From Pseudomonas sp. P8_241 (GTDB taxonomy: Bacteria > Pseudomonadota > Gammaproteobacteria > Pseudomonadales > Pseudomonadaceae): a DNA stretch of 64,000 nucleotides. The position numbers and the translations under genes were made by a program. The stretch covers positions 2,058,001 to 2,122,000 of the forward strand of contig NZ_CP125377.1 in the NCBI RefSeq assembly GCF_034008315.1, written 5' to 3'. Shown here piece after piece: positions 53,672-62,579 of the stretch. The notes under the pieces are model-generated. The model saw nothing but the letters and a program-made list of their open reading frames with translations, was not told the origin of the DNA and searched no databases. Within the stretch, counting starts at the first letter, position 1. Every line of letters begins with the position of its first letter.

Positions 53672-54484
53672 TTAGTTGCCTCCAAACAGGCGCTCGAAGA
53701 ATCCCTTCTTCTGTACGTCGAGGAAACGATGTTCCACGGTTTTGCCCAACAGGCGGTCTACGGTATCGCTGTAGGCCTGGCCGGCATCGCTCTGGTCGTC
53801 GAGAATCACCGGAACGCCCTGGTTGGATGCCTTGAGCACCGCCTGGGATTCAGGGATCACGCCGAGCAGGGCCACCGAGAGGATTTCCTTGACGTCTTCC
53901 ACGCCGAGCATTTCGCCTTTGCTCACACGTTCAGGGTGGTAACGGGTAATCAGCAGGTGTTCCTTGATCGGGTCTTCGCCGCGTTCGGCGCGACGGGACT
54001 TGCTGGCCAGCAGGCCGAGCATGCGGTCCGAGTCACGTACCGAGGAGACTTCCGGGTTGGTCACGACGATCGCTTCATCGGCGAAGTACATGGCCAGGTG
54101 GGCACCTTTCTCGATGCCGGCCGGGGAGTCGCAGACCACGAACTCAAAGTCTTCCTTGAGTTGCATCAGGACTTTTTCCACGCCTTCGACAGTCAGCGCG
54201 TCTTTGTCGCGGGTCTGGCTGGCGGCCAGGACGTAGAGGTTTTCCAGACGCTTGTCTTTGATCAGGGCCTGTTGCAGGTTGGCTTCGCCGTTGACCACGT
54301 TGACGAAGTCATACACCACGCGGCGCTCGCAACCCATGATCAGGTCGAGGTTACGCAGGCCCACGTCGAAGTCGACGATCACTGTTTTGTGGCCGCGCAG
54401 AGCGAGGCCGGTACCGATAGCGGCACTGGTGGTGGTCTTACCCACACCACCCTTGCCGGATGTAACCACGAGAATCTTGGCCAA
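53672..54484 (-). CDS. minD: Septum site-determining ATPase MinD
   Basis: A 270-residue ParA/MinD ATPase with deviant Walker A SGKGGVGKTTTSAAIG at residues 8-23, VIVDFDVGLRNLDLIMG and a C-terminal amphipathic helix (GFFERLFGG) for membrane binding. It recruits MinC to the membrane and blocks division at the poles. It is separated from minC by about 200 nt, an unusually long gap. Confidence 0.97.
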   Translation of the reverse strand: MAKILVVTSGKGGVGKTTTSAAIGTGLALRGHKTVIVDFDVGLRNLDLIMGCERRVVYDFVNVVNGEANLQQALIKDKRLENLYVLAASQTRDKDALTVEGVEKVLMQLKEDFEFVVCDSPAGIEKGAHLAMYFADEAIVVTNPEVSSVRDSDRMLGLLASKSRRAERGEDPIKEHLLITRYHPERVSKGEMLGVEDVKEILSVALLGVIPESQAVLKASNQGVPVILDDQSDAGQAYSDTVDRLLGKTVEHRFLDVQKKGFFERLFGGN

Positions 54485-54528
54485 GGTGTTTCACCCCTAA
54501 GGAAAAAGGACTTTTAGCCCCTGAAAAA

Positions 54529-54662
54529 CATCTCTTGAAAAACTACTGCAGTCGGACAGCCTTGGCTGGAATCCGGTTTTGAGCGGCGTTTACCCCCGGT
54601 AAACACTGCTTTCGGCCTTTTTCCTACTTCGTTTGAGCCGTTTTCGCTACGTTTCAGAGATG
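54529..54662 (-). other. Structured spacer between minC and minD
   Basis: The 201-nt gap holds a perfect palindrome GTTTACC-CCC-GGTAAAC (54588-54604) and an outer inverted pair CATCTCT (54529-54535)/AGAGATG (54656-54662), extended by weaker matches (AAACATCTCTTGAAA against TTTCAGAGATGCTT). It would form a long RNA stem in a minCDE transcript or a leader of minD. No known class is recognised and no frame looks coding. Confidence 0.5.
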
Positions 54663-54685
54663 CTTGGAAAATGCGGCAGTATCCG

Positions 54686-55423
54686 TTAAAGCCGAATGAT
54701 GTTCAACACATCGCCCGACAGGCTGACCTGCACGCCCGAACCCCACAAAGGGTCGCGGCGCAGATCTTCGGAAACCTTGTAATGACCTGCAATCGAGATG
54801 AGTTCAGCGCTCATTTGCTGGCAGAAAATCCTGGCCTTCTTGTCGCCCTTGACCCCAGCCAGCACGCGACCACGCATCGGGCCGTATACATGGATGTTGC
54901 CATCGGCGAGAAGTTCCGCCCCCGGACTGACCGAGGAGATGACCACAAGATCGCAGCCCTGGGCGTAAATCTGCTGGCCACCCCGTACGGGCGAGGTGAT
55001 GATTTTTGTCGGCTTGATGGTGGGCTCGGGCGGTTTTTCCGGTTTTTTCTTCGGTTCGCCCTCCGCCAGGTCCAATGGGCGCTCCCGTGCACCGGACGGG
55101 GGCAGCACCGGCAAGTCGACTGCGATGGCGGCGGCGATGTCTTCGATGCGGCTGGCACGGATCGCCAGGGTACGCAGACCATGCTGGCGACAAACGCGCA
55201 TCAGCCCTGGCAGGTCGATAGCACCTTCGTTGGCCGGGAGCTTGTCCAGGGCCAGTACCAGCGGCGCGTTGCTGAAGAAGTTGGGCGCTTGGGCAACCTT
55301 GGCGGCCAGTTGCCGATCAAGGCTTTCCAGGTCGTTACGGGCCAGTTCCAGCACCGTAATGGCCAGCATGCTGCCCTTCAACTGGAACACGGGATCTTGG
55401 TCTAGCGGTTCGGTTTGGCTCAT
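54686..55423 (-). CDS. minC: Septum site-determining protein MinC
   Basis: A 245-residue MinC with the N-terminal FtsZ-inhibiting domain ([47 protein letters not shown]), a proline/lysine-rich linker ([14 protein letters not shown]) and the C-terminal beta-helix domain ([56 protein letters not shown]). The start at 55423 gives the usual N-terminus. It is divergent from lpxL. Confidence 0.95.
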   Translation of the reverse strand: MSQTEPLDQDPVFQLKGSMLAITVLELARNDLESLDRQLAAKVAQAPNFFSNAPLVLALDKLPANEGAIDLPGLMRVCRQHGLRTLAIRASRIEDIAAAIAVDLPVLPPSGARERPLDLAEGEPKKKPEKPPEPTIKPTKIITSPVRGGQQIYAQGCDLVVISSVSPGAELLADGNIHVYGPMRGRVLAGVKGDKKARIFCQQMSAELISIAGHYKVSEDLRRDPLWGSGVQVSLSGDVLNIIRL

Positions 55424-55541
55424 GGTCGGCATACAACGACTTGTCACTAAAAGTGCCGAGACTTATAACGAGAACGCCCGCAGGCCGCAAGCCGGGTCGA
55501 ACGATGTAGAATGCGCGGCCATTGTCATTCCGGAAGCTTTA

Positions 55542-56474
55542 ATGGACCGCCCGCGTTTTCAAAAAGCATTTCTAGCTCCACGTTTCTGGCCGCTGTGGTG
55601 TGGTCTGGGGCTTTTGTGGCTGATCGTTCAGTTGCCGTATCCGGCATTGCTGTGGATCGGTCGTGTCCTGGGCGCTCTGATGTATCGAGTGGCCGGCGAC
55701 AGACGGCGCATCGCCAAGCGCAATCTGGAACTGTGCTTTCCTGAAAAGACCGCTGCCGAGCGCAAACGTCTGCTCAAGGAAAACTTCGCCTCTACGGGCA
55801 TCGCCTTTTTCGAGATGGCGATGAGCTGGTGGTGGTCGCGCAAGCGCCTGGCGAGCCTGGCTCACATCGAGGGACTGGAGCATCTGCAGAAGGCCCAGCG
55901 CGAGGGCAAGGGCGTAATTCTGATGGCGCTGCATTTCACCACGCTGGAAATTGGTGCGGCGCTACTTGGTCAGAAGCACACCATCGATGGCATGTACCGC
56001 GAGCACAAGAACCCGCTGTTTGACTACGTCCAGCGCCAGGGGCGTGAACGGCATAACCTCGACTCGCTGGCTGTAGAGCGCGAGGACGTGCGCGGCATGC
56101 TCAAGTTGCTGCGTTCGGGCCGAGCGATCTGGTACGCACCGGATCAGGACTACGGCGCCAAACAAAGCATCTTCGTTCCGCTGTTCGGCATTCAGGCCGC
56201 TACAGTGACGGCCACCAGCAAGTTTGCGCGGTTGGGCAAGGCGTTGGTGGTGCCTTTCACCCAGGAGCGTCTGGCCGACGGTAGTGGTTATCGCCTGGTG
56301 ATCCATGCCCCTCTCGAAGGCTTCCCCGGCGAAACCGAAGAGGACGATTGCCTGCGCATCAACCAATGGATCGAAAGTGTTCTGCGCGAGCACCCCGAGC
56401 AATACCTGTGGGCCCATCGCCGCTTCAAGAGCCGTCCGCCGGGCGAACCCAAGTTGTACGCCAAGCGCGGTTGA
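55542..56474 (+). CDS. lpxL: Lipid A biosynthesis late acyltransferase (LpxL/HtrB family)
   Basis: A 310-residue inner-membrane acyltransferase. The N-terminal membrane segment (FWPLWCGLGLLWLIVQL) is followed by the HX4E active-site motif in ALHFTTLEIG and by AIWYAPDQDYG. It adds a secondary (usually lauroyl) chain to lipid A. The ATG at 55542 gives the family N-terminus; the open frame upstream overlaps minC on the other strand. The choice of lauroyl rather than another chain is by family resemblance. Confidence 0.93.
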   Translation: MDRPRFQKAFLAPRFWPLWCGLGLLWLIVQLPYPALLWIGRVLGALMYRVAGDRRRIAKRNLELCFPEKTAAERKRLLKENFASTGIAFFEMAMSWWWSRKRLASLAHIEGLEHLQKAQREGKGVILMALHFTTLEIGAALLGQKHTIDGMYREHKNPLFDYVQRQGRERHNLDSLAVEREDVRGMLKLLRSGRAIWYAPDQDYGAKQSIFVPLFGIQAATVTATSKFARLGKALVVPFTQERLADGSGYRLVIHAPLEGFPGETEEDDCLRINQWIESVLREHPEQYLWAHRRFKSRPPGEPKLYAKRG

Positions 56475-56483
56475 ATGCCGAGA

Positions 56484-56513
56484 CCCTGTAGGAGCGAGCT
56501 CGCTCCTACAGGG
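56484..56513. repeat. REP-derived perfect 30-bp palindrome
   Basis: CCCTGTAGGAGCGAG fused directly to its inverted copy CTCGCTCCTACAGGG, 10 nt after the lpxL stop. It has no spacer, unlike other doublets here. Confidence 0.88.
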
Positions 56514-56562
56514 GAAGAGGTCGAAACAACGAAACCCCATCAAGCACCATGGAGAGTTGCGC

Positions 56563-57732
56563 ATGAGTCCAAGCGAACCGGTCACGGGTTTGATTCTTTC
56601 CGGCGGCGGGGCTCGGGCGGCCTATCAGGTGGGTGTACTGGCGGCGATTGCGGAATTGCTGCCGCCGGGTGCGAGCAATCCGTTTCCGGTGATTGTCGGC
56701 ACCTCGGCAGGTGCGATCAATGCCGTCAGCCTCGCCAGCGGGGCGATGGACTTTCGCGGTGCCATCGAACGTTTGACGGCGTTCTGGCAGGGCTTTCGCA
56801 GTCATCGGGTGTTGCGCAGCGACTGGCCCGGGGTAATCCGTCAGGCCACTCGATTTGTCAGTCATAGCTTGTTGGGCATCGGCGCCCAAGTGCCGGTGGC
56901 GTTGCTCAACAGTTCGCCGCTGCGGGATTTGCTCAACGAAAAGTTACACATGAACGGCATCGCCGAAGCCATCGCGCAACAGCAATTGCAGGCCGTGGCG
57001 GTGACTGCATTCGGCTATGAGTCTGGTCAAGCCGTCACCTTCTATCAGGGTGGCGGCAAGATTGACGCCTGGTTGCGTCATCGTCGGATCGGCGTTCCCA
57101 CGCGGTTGTCCGTTGAGCATTTGCTCGCCAGTTCAGCCATTCCACTGTTGTTCGCCCCGGTGAAAATCGGTGAGGAGTACTTCGGTGATGGCGCCGTACG
57201 CCAATCGGCGCCGATCAGCCCAGCGCTGCACCTGGGTGCCAGTCGGGTGCTGGTGGTGGGTGTCAGCGGCAACCCGCGTGGCGTCGACCCTGAGCAACCC
57301 TTGCAGCGCACCTGCACCGGTCAGCAGCCCACCCTGGCGCAGATCGGCGGGCACATGCTCAACAGTACGTTCATTGACAGCCTGGAAAGCGATATCGAAT
57401 TGCTGCAACGCCTGAACCAGTTCAGTCACCTGATACCCGACGGCACGCCGACCCGCGCATTGGGCGTGGCACCGGTGGACGTATTGGTGATTTCACCGAG
57501 CCAGCCAATCGACGAGATTGCCGCACGCCATCGCCAGGAGCTGCCGGCGGCTTTGCGCCTTTTTCTGCGCGGGCCGGGTGCGACCAAGACTAGCGGGGCA
57601 GGGGTGTTGAGCTATCTGTTGTTCGAATCGGGGTATTGCAGCGAATTGATCGAGCTGGGGCGACGCGATGCGTTGGCCAAGCGCGGGGAGTTGTGCCGGT
57701 TTCTCGGGCTCTCGGTGGCAGAGACTGTTTGA
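56563..57732 (+). CDS. Patatin-like phospholipase family protein
   Basis: A 389-residue protein with the patatin motifs: oxyanion loop LSGGGARAAYQVGVL (about 12-26), nucleophile in VGTSAGAINAV and catalytic Asp in FGDGAVRQ. A C-terminal extension of about 130 residues follows, without membrane segments. The family hydrolyses acyl groups of lipids. The ATG at 56563 follows GGAGAG; the frame is open back into lpxL but without similarity. It lies between lpxL and the TccC-like gene; a link with either is unproven. Confidence 0.9.
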   Translation: MSPSEPVTGLILSGGGARAAYQVGVLAAIAELLPPGASNPFPVIVGTSAGAINAVSLASGAMDFRGAIERLTAFWQGFRSHRVLRSDWPGVIRQATRFVSHSLLGIGAQVPVALLNSSPLRDLLNEKLHMNGIAEAIAQQQLQAVAVTAFGYESGQAVTFYQGGGKIDAWLRHRRIGVPTRLSVEHLLASSAIPLLFAPVKIGEEYFGDGAVRQSAPISPALHLGASRVLVVGVSGNPRGVDPEQPLQRTCTGQQPTLAQIGGHMLNSTFIDSLESDIELLQRLNQFSHLIPDGTPTRALGVAPVDVLVISPSQPIDEIAARHRQELPAALRLFLRGPGATKTSGAGVLSYLLFESGYCSELIELGRRDALAKRGELCRFLGLSVAETV

Positions 57733-57750
57733 ACTGTCAGATCTGACAGT
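57733..57750 (+). promoter_or_regulatory. 18-bp perfect palindrome before the TccC-like gene
   Basis: ACTGTCAGATCTGACAGT starts just after the patatin gene stop, 55 nt before the toxin-like gene. It could be an operator, or an RNA hairpin ending the patatin message; no T-run follows. Confidence 0.6.
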
Positions 57751-57778
57751 AGATGTCGTCAGGTATTTCCATCAGATT

Positions 57779-57800
57779 GAACCCCTTTGGCAGAGGGTTC
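57779..57800 (+). promoter_or_regulatory. Hairpin over the ribosome site of the TccC-like gene
   Basis: GAACCCCT and AGGGTTC are complementary and enclose TTGGCAG; the 3' arm includes AGAGGG, the likely ribosome-binding sequence 8 nt before the ATG. It could limit translation. Confidence 0.5.
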
Positions 57801-57804
57801 GAAG

Positions 57805-60537
57805 ATGGCGCCTGCGCAATGGATTGATGCTCACACACCGAGCGTGTCGGTGGTGGATTCGCGCGGTTTGGCTGTGCGAAGTGTCGCGTATTTTCGTCAT
57901 CCGCTTACCCCGTCCTCCGTGGAAACTCGCATCACCCGCAATCACTTTGACGCTGCCGGACGGCAGGTGGCTTCCTGGGATCCACGATTGTGGGGCATGA
58001 CGCCAAAACCGAACCTCGCCAGGACGCGCGATCTACAGAATCAGCCGCTGCTGGTGGATAGCGTCGATGCCGGTTGGCAACTGAGCTTGCTGGATCAGGC
58101 CGGTATGGCGCGCTCATTCTGGGACGGTCGTGGGAGTCAGCGGCACACTGAGTACGATGAGCTTCAGCGTCCCACGACCGTGACGGAGCAGATGAAGGAT
58201 GAGTCGCCGAGCGTCTCCGAGCGTTTTGCTTACGCAGGGGCGGGTGATGAGTTCGCGGTGCATAACCAGTGCGGCCAATCGATCCGTCATGACCATCCGG
58301 CGGGCAGGCGTAGCCTTTGTGAATATGGTGTGGGTGGTTTGCTTCTGGCGGAAGAGACCCGTTTTTTGCTCGATCTGGCCCCGGTGGATTGGTCTTCCGA
58401 ATCTGCTGATGCTCGCCTGGAGAAGGATGTTTTCAGGACGGCTCAACAGTATGGGCCTGCAGGGGAAATGCTCTGCCATACGGACGCCAAGGTTAACCTC
58501 AGGGCATTCGCTTACAACCAGGCCGGTGAGTTGCAGGAAACCCGACTGAGGTTGGCTGACGCATCTGGCCCTCCTCAAGTGCTGGTGGGTGACATCCGTT
58601 ACGATGCCGTTGGCAGGATTGAGCGTGAACGAGCCGCTAATGGTGTCGTAACCACAGCCCGATACGCGCCTGAAGATGGGCGGCTGATCGGATTGCTGTC
58701 TTGCGATGCCCGAGGCACGCCGCTTCAGCACCTCGAATATGCCTATTATCCGGTTGGCAACATTTCTAGTGTCGAAGACAAGGTGGCGTTGACACGCTAT
58801 TTCAATCAACAGCGCATCGACCCGATCAACCGCTATCGTTATGACAGCCTTTATCAACTGGTCGAAGCCACCGGCCGGGAAGTGAGCCAGCCCGCTTATG
58901 GCCCTGCATTGCCTGCCTGGAAAACCACGCCGCTGGATCCCAACCAGTTGCGCAATTACACCCAGACCTTCAATTACGACGCCGCCGGGAATCTGCAAAC
59001 CCGTCACCATAGCGGTGTGGAAACCTTCGAGATGTTTACCTCGACCGACAGCAATCGCAGCGTTGCGCAAGAAGGCAATCTGGCGGATGGCTTTGATTCC
59101 AACGGCAATCAGCGGGAGCTGTTGCGCGGCCAGGAAATGAGTTGGGGCATTCGTAATCAGTTGAGTCGCGTGACGATGGTCCGGCGTGAAGATGGATCTG
59201 ACGATACCGAGTGTTATTTCTACGACAGTCCCGGGCATCGACTGAGAAAAGTCCGACTCACGGAGGCTTCTCGTCGCACGCTGCGTGCTGAAGTTCGTTA
59301 TTTGCCAGGGCTGGAAATCCATAGAGATACGGCTACTGGTGAAGAGCGGCATGTGCTGAGTGTCGAGGCGGGGCTCAGCCATGTACAGGCCTTGCACTGG
59401 GTTGAAAAACTGCCCAGTGGAGTACGTAACGACCAACTGCGTTATTGCCTGAGCGACCACCTTAACTCCTGCACGCTGGAACTGGATGAGCAGGGAGCGC
59501 TGCTGAGTCAGGAAGTCTATTACCCGTTTGGCGGGACGGCGTTGTGGGCGGGTGGCAGTGACAACGAGGTCAAGTACAAGACGATTCGCTACTCGGGTAA
59601 AGAACGGGATGCGACGGGGCTTTATTGCTATGGGTTTCGGTATTACGCACCGTGGTTGCAGCGGTGGGCGAGTGCGGATCCTATCGGCAGCGTAGACGGT
59701 TTGAACCTGTTTTTAATGGTAAATAATCGCCCTGTGTCGTTGAAAGATGAGCAAGGACTGACAGGGGGGGACGTGAATTTGAAGTTGCCTGAGAAAATTG
59801 GAAAATGGAAGCTTGAAAAATTGCAATTTTCTTATTCTGATCTGAATTCAGATGAGGCTGTCGGGAATAACATTGTCGCCAATATTGAGCTTTCCTATAA
59901 GCCGGATTGGAAAGATAGTGTGCTAGGCGTATTTCAGGAAATGCCGAACTTAAGATGGAAGGAAAGAATAACGCTTAATGATTTTTCAAAAAATCAGTCT
60001 TGGAGCTTTAAGGCGGATATGCTTCAGCATAACCCGTCAAGCCGAACAATGGAGCTTTGGCCTAGAAGGTACATTGAGGTATTTAATTCGGCGGCCGGTC
60101 AGCCCACTCTGGTCAGAGGCGCAGTAGTCTTGCGTGATTTGCGGGGGAATAATGTGAGTCTCGCCGATTTGGGAGCAGAAGTTTCAGGGAATGAAGAAAA
60201 GTCTAAATCTGTGCGGAACTATCTTTCCAGGAATGGAGGGACACTCGCTATTGAGGTGCATGACGTGCCGTCAATTATCACACGAGAAAATACCCATAAA
60301 GAGAGGCTGCTCGAGATACAGGTTGGTTTGAGTGGCGCGCTAACAACAGCTGCAATTTATCAGTATTTGAGCGTGGAAATTACTCCAGAAAAGTCTGTAT
60401 CCAAGCGTTTTGTTAGCGTGAGACCCATACCAATGGTGGATAGGGGGTTGAAGTCAGTTGAACCTCCTTCGGTTGTCAGCAAAAGAAGGTCCTACACGCG
60501 GTTTCCGGGAGAAGTGCTGAGTATGGCTTCGCGATAA
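57805..60537 (+). CDS. Orphan TccC-type RHS repeat protein with unrecognised C-terminal domain
   Basis: The 910-residue protein begins like the TccC/TcdC subunits of insecticidal Tc complexes (WIDAHTPSVSVVDSRGLAVRSVAYFRHP, RITRNHFDAAGRQVASWDPRLWG), has YD-type repeats (about 150-560) and the RHS core end RYYAPWLQRWASADPIGSVDGLNLF...LKDEQGL at about 615-652. In this family self-cleavage after DxxGL releases the C-terminal payload. Here residues 653-910 are AT-rich, differ in codon use from the shell, and match nothing recognised. A TTG start at 57787 is less likely. No TcA, TcB or immunity gene is adjacent. Confidence 0.88.
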   Translation: MAPAQWIDAHTPSVSVVDSRGLAVRSVAYFRHPLTPSSVETRITRNHFDAAGRQVASWDPRLWGMTPKPNLARTRDLQNQPLLVDSVDAGWQLSLLDQAGMARSFWDGRGSQRHTEYDELQRPTTVTEQMKDESPSVSERFAYAGAGDEFAVHNQCGQSIRHDHPAGRRSLCEYGVGGLLLAEETRFLLDLAPVDWSSESADARLEKDVFRTAQQYGPAGEMLCHTDAKVNLRAFAYNQAGELQETRLRLADASGPPQVLVGDIRYDAVGRIERERAANGVVTTARYAPEDGRLIGLLSCDARGTPLQHLEYAYYPVGNISSVEDKVALTRYFNQQRIDPINRYRYDSLYQLVEATGREVSQPAYGPALPAWKTTPLDPNQLRNYTQTFNYDAAGNLQTRHHSGVETFEMFTSTDSNRSVAQEGNLADGFDSNGNQRELLRGQEMSWGIRNQLSRVTMVRREDGSDDTECYFYDSPGHRLRKVRLTEASRRTLRAEVRYLPGLEIHRDTATGEERHVLSVEAGLSHVQALHWVEKLPSGVRNDQLRYCLSDHLNSCTLELDEQGALLSQEVYYPFGGTALWAGGSDNEVKYKTIRYSGKERDATGLYCYGFRYYAPWLQRWASADPIGSVDGLNLFLMVNNRPVSLKDEQGLTGGDVNLKLPEKIGKWKLEKLQFSYSDLNSDEAVGNNIVANIELSYKPDWKDSVLGVFQEMPNLRWKERITLNDFSKNQSWSFKADMLQHNPSSRTMELWPRRYIEVFNSAAGQPTLVRGAVVLRDLRGNNVSLADLGAEVSGNEEKSKSVRNYLSRNGGTLAIEVHDVPSIITRENTHKERLLEIQVGLSGALTTAAIYQYLSVEITPEKSVSKRFVSVRPIPMVDRGLKSVEPPSVVSKRRSYTRFPGEVLSMASR

Positions 60538-60544
60538 AACCGAG

Positions 60545-60568
60545 CTGCGCCTCATTAGTGAGGCGCAG
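60545..60568. terminator. Hairpin between convergent TccC-like and tsx-like genes
   Basis: CTGCGCCTCA and TGAGGCGCAG arms with TTAG loop; no clear T-run on either side, so it is a possible bidirectional stop or message end. Confidence 0.55.
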
Positions 60569-60584
60569 AACGATCAAAGAATCA

Positions 60585-61370
60585 TCAGAAATGAACCTTG
60601 ACCAGGAAGCTGGTCACACTCTGATCAGTCTTGAAGCCCTGGCTGTCTTCAATCCCGTACTTGTTTTTCCAGTAGTCATACTCGACACCGACGTACAGTT
60701 GCTTGGCGCCCAGATTCAGCGCCTTGCCCAGGTCATATTTGACCTGTGGGTTGAAGTGCAGGTTGGCGTGGTATTCGCCTTTGTCGTTCACATCGTTGTC
60801 GACGACCCAGTCCATGTAGCCGTCGATCAGGATGTTCGAATCGCCCACTGGAACGGTGTAGGACCATACAGGTGTGACTTGCCAGACATCGTCACCCGGG
60901 CGGTCGCCTTCGGTGTGACGGTTGTAGAAGTTCAGCTGGAAGTAATCGAAGCCCGGGATGGCCAGGTCGAAGCCTGGACCGACCAGGTACGACTCGGTGT
61001 CGTCTTCGCCGAACTCGTAGGTCATGGCCAGCAGCACGTCTTTGATCGGACCGAACTCGAACTTCTGGTCGAAGATTTTGTTGAACGACAGGCGCGGCTG
61101 GAATTCGCCGTAGTGAGTGTTCTCACCGGCGAAAGCGTCTTCCTTGCCGTTGTAGAAGATCTTGTCGATGAAGAAGAAGTTGTCGCCGTATTTCCAGCCA
61201 TCGGCGTGCTCGAAGGTCACCGTCTGCTGGATGCGCGGGTTGACCTGGAAGTCTTTGCCGTAAAGGTAGGTCAGGCTGTTGTCCTGCCATTGCAGCCATT
61301 CGCCGGCCATGGCTTGGCCCCCGGCCAGCATTGATCCCGCCAGCATCAGGCTAGTGCACGTACGTTTCAT
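60585..61370 (-). CDS. Tsx-type nucleoside-specific outer membrane channel, paralog 1
   Basis: A 261-residue outer membrane protein with signal peptide (MLAGGQAMAGEWLQW) and beta-strand pattern ending in aromatic LVKVHF. YLYGKDFQVNPRIQQTVTFEHADGWKYGDNFFFIDKIFY is the family start of the Tsx/OmpK group, which admits nucleosides. It is highly similar to the next gene. With the downstream nucleobase permease it fits nucleoside or base uptake; the ligand is inferred from the family. Confidence 0.88.
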   Translation of the reverse strand: MKRTCTSLMLAGSMLAGGQAMAGEWLQWQDNSLTYLYGKDFQVNPRIQQTVTFEHADGWKYGDNFFFIDKIFYNGKEDAFAGENTHYGEFQPRLSFNKIFDQKFEFGPIKDVLLAMTYEFGEDDTESYLVGPGFDLAIPGFDYFQLNFYNRHTEGDRPGDDVWQVTPVWSYTVPVGDSNILIDGYMDWVVDNDVNDKGEYHANLHFNPQVKYDLGKALNLGAKQLYVGVEYDYWKNKYGIEDSQGFKTDQSVTSFLVKVHF

Positions 61371-61748
61371 TCGGTTGCTCCCAAAATGTAGGTGTGTTCC
61401 ACGTTTATTTTTTTAAGGTCTGCGCTCTGGTGTGGCGCCTTTTTCTGTAGCGGTAAAAAATCATCCAATCGGTCAGCTTTAATGCAGTAAGCAAGAGCTG
61501 CGCCAAGGCTTTCAGAAAGCAAAAAAACTCCCGTTCGACGGCTCAAGAACAGTCGATTGAGAGGGGTATTGGAGTGCCTTGGTACCGTCCAGAGCCGGGA
61601 TAAGTTGGCTTTCTGGTCAGGAATTATATCCGGGCTTTTTTTTAAAGCGGATTCAGGCGGTCGCGGAGAATACTGACTCCTTGGCCAGGTCTCAAGTGCC
61701 CCGCAACAGCGCACCGACGACAGGTTTGGGGCACGGTTGCGGGTCATC
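61371..61748. other. 378-bp gap between tandem tsx-like genes
   Basis: Presumed promoter region of the first paralog. It is less GC-rich near 61400-61530 with scattered A/T runs. A frame on the minus strand covering it has no ribosome site and no family features. Nothing else is seen. Confidence 0.5.
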
Positions 61749-62534
61749 TTAGAAATGCACCTTCACCAGCAGGCTGGTGGTGTTTTCATTGGTGTCGAAA
61801 TTGTTAGTGTTTTCGATGCCGTACTTGTCTTTCCAGTAGCTGTACTCGGCGCCGACATAGATCTGTTTTTCGCGCCAGCCGAGGGCTTTGCCCAGGTCGT
61901 ATTTGATCTGCGGGTTGAAGTGCACGTTGGCGTGATAGGTGCCGTGTGAGTTCTCGTCGTTATCCACGACCCAGTCGATGTAGCCATCGATCAGCAGGTT
62001 CGAATTGCCCAATGGAAGGGTGTAGGACCAGGCCGGAGTGATCTGCCAGACATCGTCACCGGGGCGCGAGCCCTCGGTCTGGCGGTTATAGAAGTTCAAG
62101 GTGAAAAAATTGAAGCCCGCAATCGCAAGGTCGAACCCGGGGCCGATCAGGTAGGCCTCGGTGTCGTCTTCGCCGTTCTCGTAGGTCATGGCCAGCAGCA
62201 CGTCCTTGATCGGGCCGAATTCGAAGCGGCGGTCGAGGATCTTGCCAAAGGAGAGGCGCGGGCTGAATTCGCCGTAATAGGCGTGAACGCCCTTGTTCCG
62301 GTCTTTCTCGCCGTTGTAGTAGGTACTGTCGATGAACATGAAGTTATCGCCGTACTTCCAGCGGTCGGCGTGTTCGAAGGTGATCGTCTGCTGGATCGAC
62401 GGGTTCACCGCAAAGTCCTTGCCGTACAGATAGCTCAGGCTGTTGGTCTGCCACAGCAATAAATCGCCGGCCATGGCTTGACTCGCGGCCAGCAGGCCGG
62501 CACTCAACAGCAAGTTGGTTTGTGTCCGAATCAT
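61749..62534 (-). CDS. Tsx-type nucleoside-specific outer membrane channel, paralog 2
   Basis: A 261-residue protein of exactly the same length as the previous one and similar along its whole length (YLYGKDFAVNPSIQQTITFEHADRWKYGDNFMFID; FGPIKDVLLAMTY; LLVKVHF). The signal peptide ends near SQAMAGDL. Differences cluster in predicted loops (for example NKGVHAYYG against FAGENTHYG), so the two pores may prefer different ligands or be expressed differently. It lies next to the NCS2 permease. Confidence 0.88.
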   Translation of the reverse strand: MIRTQTNLLLSAGLLAASQAMAGDLLLWQTNSLSYLYGKDFAVNPSIQQTITFEHADRWKYGDNFMFIDSTYYNGEKDRNKGVHAYYGEFSPRLSFGKILDRRFEFGPIKDVLLAMTYENGEDDTEAYLIGPGFDLAIAGFNFFTLNFYNRQTEGSRPGDDVWQITPAWSYTLPLGNSNLLIDGYIDWVVDNDENSHGTYHANVHFNPQIKYDLGKALGWREKQIYVGAEYSYWKDKYGIENTNNFDTNENTTSLLVKVHF

Positions 62535-62579
62535 CTGTTGCTCCCTCTTGTTTTTATTTTTCAGGCGCAGGCACCGCCG

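Noticed and set aside
58114..59460. 448-codon frame antisense to the TccC-like gene
   Set aside because: Shadow frame; the plus strand carries RHS motifs throughout.
57805..60537. TccC-like protein considered as a contact-dependent or T6SS Rhs effector
   Set aside because: No PAAR or VgrG domain, no chaperone and no immunity gene; the N-terminus is of the Tc type.
61367..61747. 126-codon frame between the two tsx-like genes
   Set aside because: No ribosome site or family features; it lies in the expected promoter region.
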